A stretch of DNA of 14,045 nucleotides from Parachlorella kessleri (lineage: Eukaryota > Chlorophyta > Trebouxiophyceae > Chlorellales > Chlorellaceae), in the NCBI GenBank assembly GCA_001598975.1, contig BBXU01003163.1:1-14045 (forward strand), read 5' to 3'. Numbering within the stretch: position 1 is the stretch's first letter; each line of letters begins with the position of its first letter. Position numbers and translations under genes: made by a program. The notes below the pieces were generated by a model. The model was not told the DNA's origin. It saw only the letters and a list, made by a program, of their open reading frames with translations, and made no database searches. This document shows positions 8,435-14,045 of the stretch, one piece after another.

Positions 8435-11400
8435 ATGGGGGTGGATGCCAGCAGCCATTCGAAGCGGAAAGCAGAGCAGGGAGCCCAGCACAACATGGAC
8501 CCACTCCTGCATGCAGCAGCAGGAGCGGTAGCTGGCTGCATCTCTAGGTACGCTGCACAACCAGGTTGTTACTGGACCTGTAGCAGTGCCGTCCTCTGAC
8601 CGGGGCCAGCTCCAAGGAGAAGTGCAACTCTGCAATTCTCGTGATTGGCACGATAAAAGGGTTGCTACAGCTGGTATAGGTGCAAAGAGGAACAATAGTT
8701 GCCTGACCAGACCCTGGGAGGTCGAAGGACTACTCCTGCAGCCTCGACCTTAGGAACAAGGGTCCCCTCTGCCTGCCGCAGGTTCGTGGTTGGCCCCTTA
8801 GACGTACTGAAAATCAGGTACGAAGGGCGTGTGTGGACTCCGAGCGCTGCCAAGTAATCTTTGTGACAGACGCGCACCAGGGCGACCCCCCTTCCAGGGG
8901 AGGCGGCAGGGTTGCACGGCGTCAACCCTGTGGTGTCGCTGTGCAGGTTTCAGGTGCAAATAGAGCCTATAGCAGCGAACCCAGCAACCCACTCCAAATA
9001 CACGGGGGTGGGGCAGGCACTGGCGACAATATTCAAGGAAGAAGGCATCAAGGTAGGCCCTTGCTAGGGCCGACAGAGTGCTGGCTTTGACAGGGATGTC
9101 GCCTTGCAGGAGGGGCTATTGCAGCTGAAGCCTCTAACTGTGTTAAGGGACAGCGCTGAGTGCGTGCACCTCACATCAACACCCAACCCCGCGCTTTTCC
9201 AAGGGGCTTTCGGCTTTATTGTTTTGTGCCTATGAGCTGCAGAGGCTTCGCACGGGGCGGACACAAGAAAAGAAAGAGCGGCGCTTACGAAAAGAACCGG
9301 GTTCCCTGTGCACCGCAGGGCCTGTGGCGTGGCACCGTCCCCGGCCAGCTGCTCACCATCCCCTACACCGCCGTGCAGTTTGTGACGCTCCAGCACTGCA
9401 AGCGCCTGGCGGAGCAGTGGGGCGTCTCCGCGCACCCGCAGTGGCGGCACTCGGTATCGTTCGTCAGCGGGGCGCTGGCAGGCGCGGCGGGCACGGTCGC
9501 CTCCTACCCCTTCGACCTGCTGCGCACCACGCTGGCCGCCCAGGGGGAGCCCAAGGTGTATGCGGACATGACGGAGGCGGCACGGGGGATCGTGAGGCAA
9601 CACGGGGTCAAGGGGCTGTACAGGTGCGGCCGGCTTTTAGGGGCTCCTGGCGCCGCTGCGCTGGTGGCTGCACCGTGGCTTGCAGGCATGGGACAGCCAA
9701 GGGCTGCTCTCCTTGCTGGAGCAGAGCCTGCAGCGAGGGGCTGTGCTGGCTTGCTGCCGACCTGCGTCGCTCCTGTCCCAGTGCTGGCATCAAGGGGCTC
9801 CTGCTGGCACTGCTCGGGGGTGAGTTGCTTAACCTCAGTCTGGTGTTTGTCTTGTCCAAGGACACACACATGCTCACTTAACATGCAAGCTTGTCACCGT
9901 CGGGGGCTTGCAGGGGGCTGGGCGTGACTGTGATCGAGATCATGCCCTACGCGGCGCTGCAGTTTGGGCTATATGATGCCCTGATGAAGTTCTACAGCCA
10001 AGTGCGGGTGAGTGGCGGCCCAGGCTGGCAGGGGGGCGGTGTTCCAGCACCTGCACCGGCCTGTCGATGTGCGCTCATCCTTCCGCAACCAACCATGCCC
10101 TGGGCAGGATCCCTCCCAGCCTGCCGGTCGCGGGCATGCCCCGGGGCACGAAGGCAGCCATGCGCTTTTGTAACAGCAGACAGGGCTGCCAACCTCTCGT
10201 GTCACCCAAGCTAAGAATATCACAAGCTTCCTTAACCTCACCTCCATTCAGTCCGATTGCATAGGGTCCCTGTGATGTCATGGACCCTACGGTGGCATTG
10301 GAGTCAACCACACCGCGTGGGAGGGACCTACACTCCACGCCACTCAGCCTGTTGCTCAGCCCCTGGCCGGGCCAGCGGGCCAGCGGCTGCGCTCTGACAC
10401 CCAACCACCTTGTGTGGGAGGGCCCTGCACTCCACGCCACTCAGCCTGTTGCCCAGGCCCCGGCCCGGCCAGTGGGCAGCTGCGCGCTGACACCCCCAAC
10501 CTGTCGCCTGCCCGCCCGCCCGTCTGCAGTGTGCGCTGCTGCACGAGTCCCCCGAGGCGCCCCCCAGCGGCTTCCAGAGCTTCATGTGCGGCCTGGCCGC
10601 GGGCACGCTGGCCAAGCTGGGCAGCCACCCGCTGGACGTGGCCAAGAAGCGGTACCAGGTGCGGTGGTACAGTCTGGCTAGGCATGCAAGGAGCGAGGTG
10701 CCAGACCTGATATATCTGGGTAGCGATGGGCAGGTGGCTGAGGTGGGTGGCAGGCCCACCTGGTGCAACAAGAAGGGGCAACAGGAAGCCGTACCAGGTG
10801 GGGGCACGCACAGAAGAAGACAAGGGAGGGAGGGGGGTGCAAGAAAGTGCCCCGAAAAGACAAAGCCAAAAGGGCAAGAGGGTTGGGGATGTGACTCCCG
10901 GCTGTGTGGCAAAGTGGGGGTAGGAGCGACTGTGAGCAGGTAATGTTGTTGGCGGGGTGCCTTCAGGTCAAGCCCTTCACATGTGGGGAGCACACATGAA
11001 TGGCATATGCCCGAGGTGTGCGAGCGAGCTGCGGGTATCTCAATGCGTTCACGCAGGTAGCCGGCCTGGCACGGTCAGCCCGCTATGGCCAGCGCATCCC
11101 CGAGGAGGTGTGCCGCTCGCTGCCGGCGCTCATACGCGACATCTACCGGCGCGAGGGGCTGCGCGGTCTGTACAAGGGCGCGCTGCCGTCCATCATCAAG
11201 GCCGCGCCGGCGGCGGCCGTGACGTTTGCGGCATACGAGGTCGTGCTGCGCGCCATGGCGCAGCGGCAGCCGGGGCAGGCGGGGCTTCCGCGGCAGGGGC
11301 AGCAGGACCTACTACCGCAGAAGCAGCAGCAGCAGAAGGCGTGGCAGCGGCAGCATGTGCAGCAGCTGGGAGGCGGGGGCGGCGGCAGCAGCCTTGGTGG

Positions 11401-11440
11401 AGGGACGGGGGGACGGGTGGAGGAGCTGTCAGGGCAGTGA
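8435..11440 (+). CDS. TPC: Mitochondrial thiamine pyrophosphate carrier (SLC25 family)
   Basis: This mitochondrial inner-membrane carrier probably imports thiamine pyrophosphate, the cofactor of matrix pyruvate and 2-oxoglutarate dehydrogenases. Seven exons, 8435-8547, 8782-8817, 8947-9052, 9319-9623, 9914-10007, 10530-10658 and 11057-11440, join in phase to 388 residues. The three carrier repeats each hold the P-x-[DE]-x-x-[KR] signature: PLDVLK at 43-48, PFDLLR at 149-154 and PLDVAK at 252-257. Family-specific blocks point to the TPC subgroup: [10 protein letters not shown] after the first signature, [20 protein letters not shown] in the second repeat, KKRYQVAGL with a YGQRI block after the third, and [19 protein letters not shown] near the end. 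Six transmembrane helices are expected. The start is the first in-frame ATG; a second in-frame ATG at 8495 is an alternative. A Q/G-rich tail of about 58 residues after position 330 extends beyond the usual carrier end of about 300-330. Carrier family certain, TPC substrate likely. Confidence 0.93.
10305..10496 (+). repeat. Tandem duplication of a ~97-base unit in carrier intron
   Basis: A unit starting CAACCACACCGCGTGGGAGG at 10305-10401 is followed directly by a diverged copy at 10402-10496, starting CAACCACCTTGTGTGGGAGG. Both share the core CACTCCACGCCACTCAGCCT and end in CTGACACCC. A third start, CAACCTGTCGCC, appears at 10497 just before the acceptor. The array occupies the 3' half of the intron 10008-10529. 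Confidence 0.85.
10785..10803 (+). repeat. Intronic copy of an exon end and splice donor
   Basis: Bases 10785-10803 match the junction at the end of carrier exon 6 (10646-10664) at 17 of 19 positions, including the exon-final TACCAG followed by a GTG donor. The copy lies 139 bases into the intron. It could act as a decoy or alternative donor. Confidence 0.6.
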
Positions 11441-12588
11441 GTGACCCAGGCCGTCAAAAGCATGGTCGGTCACCCGGCTGGGCTGGCCACTCCTGGGAGG
11501 TTGGAGGCACGAGGTTAGGTTTATGATTGCAGGTGCCCAAACAGAGGAGCATGAGGGGGTGAACTGTACCGGTATGGAATTTTGTTGAACGTGTTTGTCT
11601 ACTGGGCCCGGGGCATGCTATGGCATTGTTGCCTCCTGGCTGGGCCTTGTGCCTTACATGCAATTCCCCTTCCGTATTGTTCTGCTTGAGAACTGCCATG
11701 CGCTTCCCTGGTCCCTTGTATCCCTTGCTGCAGACTCGTTATACGTTGGAGCATTGATGCTGCACATTATCATCCTTGGTTGTTGTCTTGAAATGAAATG
11801 CAAGAGGCCCTTGGGTCTGTGAGCAAGCACGTTACAGGGTGTCAGGAAGAGGGTCTTGACAATCAAATGCGAATGAGTAACGAGGAGGGCATAGCAGAAA
11901 CGTTATAAGACGTGACCAAACTGCCTTCAGGCTGCCAAAGCTGATCCACGTGTCGCCCACTGTCATCAATCTAGCTAGTTTCCCTGCCAACTCTGTGATG
12001 GGAAAGGGGTTGGACTTGCCACGCAACTGCCTGCCTTCGCCTTTTAGACACGGTGACCATAATGCATGTCCAAGCCATTGTGGACAACTTAACAGCTATC
12101 AAAGCTATCAACTCGTAGGCCCTGGACCAACCCCCAGTCCATAAGGGGAACCCCCGTGACTCCCTCTTAACGCAACACCTATACCTGGAATCAATTAGCC
12201 TGCCTAAGCGCTACCCACCTGCGGAGAACACGGACCAAGCTACACGCTAACTAAAGCTGACAAACCTGCAGATGCGATACTCCTTCAGCAGAGCACATTC
12301 AACCGCGGTCTAATCCTCTCTAGCAAGCCATCTGTAGAAACTGCCGTTTGTACACCAAACCTTAGTCGGCTACATACAGCTATCCATACCAACGAACGCA
12401 ATGCTGCCAGGCAGAGCTAGTACACCAAGTGAGCTACAAAGCGCTGCCGACGCTAAGGGAAACCTAGCAGGGAATCACCAAAAGCCAAAATGTCAACTTG
12501 CTTTGCAGCATAGTTCTGGCACGGCGGGCTTGACTGGCCTTTAAGTACGCAACCGCCCACCGCCTGCCCGGCCGCAGCGGCCGCCTGG
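11441..12588. other. Tail-to-tail intergenic region between carrier and Q-rich gene
   Basis: This 1.15 kb stretch lies between two stop codons on opposite strands. The short open frames in it have no recognisable domains and no repeat structure, so I call no gene. I found no plus-strand TGTAA for the carrier transcript. On the minus strand one TGTAA occurs at 11832-11836, about 750 bases beyond the Q-rich stop. A small duplication, AGCTATCA twice in about 18 bases, lies near 12094-12111. Confidence 0.6.
11832..11836 (-). terminator. Possible minus-strand TGTAA for the Q-rich gene
   Basis: This reads TGTAA on the minus strand and is the nearest such motif I found downstream of the stop at 12589. 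The 750-base distance weakens the assignment, and a variant signal nearer the stop could be the real one. Confidence 0.3.
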
Positions 12589-14022
12589 CTACTGGGCGGT
12601 GAGCGGCGGCAGGTCCAGCGTCTCCTCTGTCAGCGGCTGCAGCGGGTCCACGACATGCTGCCCCTGCTGCGCCTGCTGGCCATGCTCTGCATGCTGCTGG
12701 GCATGCGCCGCTGCTATCGCAGCATGCAGCGCCGCAGGGTCATGCTGGTGCTGGTGCTGCTGCGCTGCTGCCTCGTCCTCCGGCGGGCCCTGCCCTTCGT
12801 GTGCCCCTTCCTGTTGTTGTTGCTGCTGCTGCTGCTGCTGCATATGCTCCGCAGCGGCCACGGCGGCGGCCGCAGCCGCTGCGGCATGCGCCTGTATCTG
12901 TGCTGCAGTCTCCTCGTCCATAGGCTGCCCATAGTGCTCGGCCGCATAGTGCTGCGAGGCGTCCACCTGCGGGCAAACAGAGTGAAACGCAGTGAAGCAA
13001 AGAAGTTGTCACCCTAGCGCAACACTGAGTGCTCCCCAAGCACTCGCGCAAAGTCCCTGAAAACGCCCAATTGGATGGTCCTAGTTTCCCACCCAGCTGT
13101 AACTCCAGATACGGCAACACTCCATTCACCCGACACGCCGTTCTGCTCGGCCCGCCACCTGCCTGCTGCTTGTGCTCGTAAGCAGCCCTGATATACCCGC
13201 AACCAGCCACTACAACCCCAGCCGGCCTCAAGCCTTACACGCCCACTATGCATGCTAACCACGCTCATACCCTGCCACCCCACAAAACCTGTCCCTCCTA
13301 GAGCAACCCATGTGCACCCCACGTGCCTGCTGGTACTGCTGTAGTGCCGCGGGGTCCATGGCCAGGTGGTGCTGCACCGCCTGCTGCTGCGCCAGCAGCT
13401 GCTGCTGGTATGCTGCAAACTGCTGCGGGTCCATCTGCGCCTGCATGGCGGCCAGGTGGGCGGGGTCCATGGCAGCCTCCAGGCCCTGCAGGTGCTGCGC
13501 CTGCGGGCAGGGACTGGTAGGGAGACTTGGTCACAGAAAACAACCAACACCGCTGCATCTCAGTTGGGAAACGACCAACACCGCTGGCCATCTCAGTTGG
13601 GAAGCAACCAGCACAGCTGGCAATGTGTATACTGAGCAGCGCCACCAAGGCCCCCCGGGTGAGGCGAGGCGAGACAGGTACCCGGGGGCCCAGCACCCTC
13701 CTGGCGGCGGCTGCCGCAGCCCCAGCAACGGCCTTGGCTCCGCCCTCAGCGCATCGTGCAAGAGCACCAGCTTCCAATCTGGGAGCGAACCTACTTGAAG
13801 GAATACCCAGGGTTGGGACCCCCGCATGAGGCACGAGCATTGACTGCAGGACCCACCCCTTACCTGCATGGCCGCTATGTCCTCCGGCGACATGTGCGCC
13901 GCCTGCTGCTGCAAGAACTGCTGCTGCTGTATCTGCTGCTGGATGTGCTGCTGCAGGGTGTCGGGGTCCGGCAGGGGCAGGCCCAGCTGGTGGTACTGCG
14001 CGTACATGCTCTGCAGCAGGGC
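12589..14022 (-). CDS. Q/A/H/M-rich protein of unknown function, C-terminal exons (5' partial)
   Basis: Three minus-strand exons are visible: 14022-13864, 13500 to about 13318 (or 13327), and 12966-12589, ending in TAG. The last exon holds 125 residues, the middle 58 or 61 and the first 53. The acceptors are clear: TGTGCAG before 14022, CCCGCAG before 13500 and CCCGCAG before 12966. The protein is dominated by Gln, Ala, His and Met, with a run of ten Gln and a run of eight Ala in the last exon. A motif of the type [MH]-[DS]-P-x-x-[LFI]-x-x-[MYA] recurs, as in MSPEDIAAMQ, MDPAHLAAMQ, MDPQQFAAYQ, MDPAALQQYQ and HDPAALHAAI. The C-terminus, LTEETLDLPPLTAQ, is less repetitive. I recognise no enzyme or DNA-binding domain in the visible part. 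Such Q-rich tails are common in algal transcription and RNA regulators, but that is only suggestive. The gene continues beyond the window. Confidence 0.6.
12811..12840 (-). repeat. CAG/CAA polyglutamine tract, followed by Ala-rich segment upstream
   Basis: Plus-strand CTG and TTG repeats at this position encode ten consecutive glutamines in the last exon of the Q-rich gene. The mixture of CAG and CAA codons suggests selection to keep glutamine rather than a young pure expansion. Nearby GCG/GCC codons give an eight-alanine run. Confidence 0.85.
13541..13622. repeat. Intronic minisatellite, ~32-base unit, about 2.6 copies
   Basis: Within the intron 13501-13863 of the Q-rich gene, a unit with the core ACCAACACCGCTG and CATCTCAGTTGGGAA occurs at 13541-13571 (31 bases) and 13572-13604 (33 bases). 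A partial, more diverged third copy lies at 13605-13622. The rest of the intron shows no further signal. Confidence 0.8.
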
Positions 14023-14045
14023 CTGCACAGCACAGCACACCAAGA

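Noticed and set aside
9064..9603. 179-residue open frame on the minus strand
   Set aside because: Antisense to the well-supported carrier exon 4; a by-product of high GC.
10328..10993. 221-residue open frame on the minus strand
   Set aside because: It runs antisense across the tandem-repeat intron and a solid carrier exon; its repeats merely mirror the DNA duplication.

Overview
The window looks like nuclear DNA of a green alga (core chlorophyte, possibly trebouxiophyte). Every recognisable gene is split by many spliceosomal introns of roughly 130-530 bases with GT-AG ends. CAG/CTG (polyglutamine) tracts are common in exons and introns. The pentamer TGTAA, the usual chlorophyte polyadenylation signal, lies downstream of several stop codons. 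The closest protein relatives are plant and algal. No bacterial operon, insertion sequence, CRISPR array, tRNA or rRNA is visible.

Layout from left to right. (1) 160-1974, +: last five exons of cytosolic aspartyl-tRNA synthetase; the 5' part lies outside the window. (2) 1975-3212: tail-to-tail gap with two opposed TGTAA signals about 55 bases apart. (3) 3213-5883, -: six-exon gene for a RING-H2 plus coiled-coil protein resembling the TRAIP/NOPO ubiquitin ligases, about 595 residues. (4) 5884-6133: head-to-head promoter region with a 13-base direct repeat. (5) 6134-7943, +: five-exon gene for a helical-repeat protein of about 225 residues with mTERF-like 'LLP..D...LL...P.LL' units. It is not a family I can name with certainty. 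(6) 8435-11440, +: complete seven-exon mitochondrial carrier of the thiamine pyrophosphate type, 388 residues, with all three signature motifs and an unusual Q/G-rich tail. (7) 11441-12588: second tail-to-tail gap. (8) 12589-14022, -: last three visible exons of a Q/A/H/M-rich protein of unknown function; its 5' end lies outside the window.

The genes do not form an obvious pathway. Translation (AspRS), DNA-damage or replication ubiquitylation (TRAIP-like), a probable organellar nucleic-acid-binding repeat protein and mitochondrial cofactor import are mostly housekeeping roles. The only arrangement suggesting joint control is the divergent TRAIP-like/repeat-protein pair, which shares about 250 bases of promoter. 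The points most worth a second look are the unassigned repeat protein, with a probable GC-AG intron and twin TGTAAGT motifs beside its last acceptor, a possible SUMO-interacting motif in the TRAIP-like protein, the 97-base intronic tandem duplication in the carrier gene, and the recurring DP-x-x-[LFI] motif in the Q-rich protein. Exon boundaries were set by reading splice signals and phase by eye; no transcript data were available.
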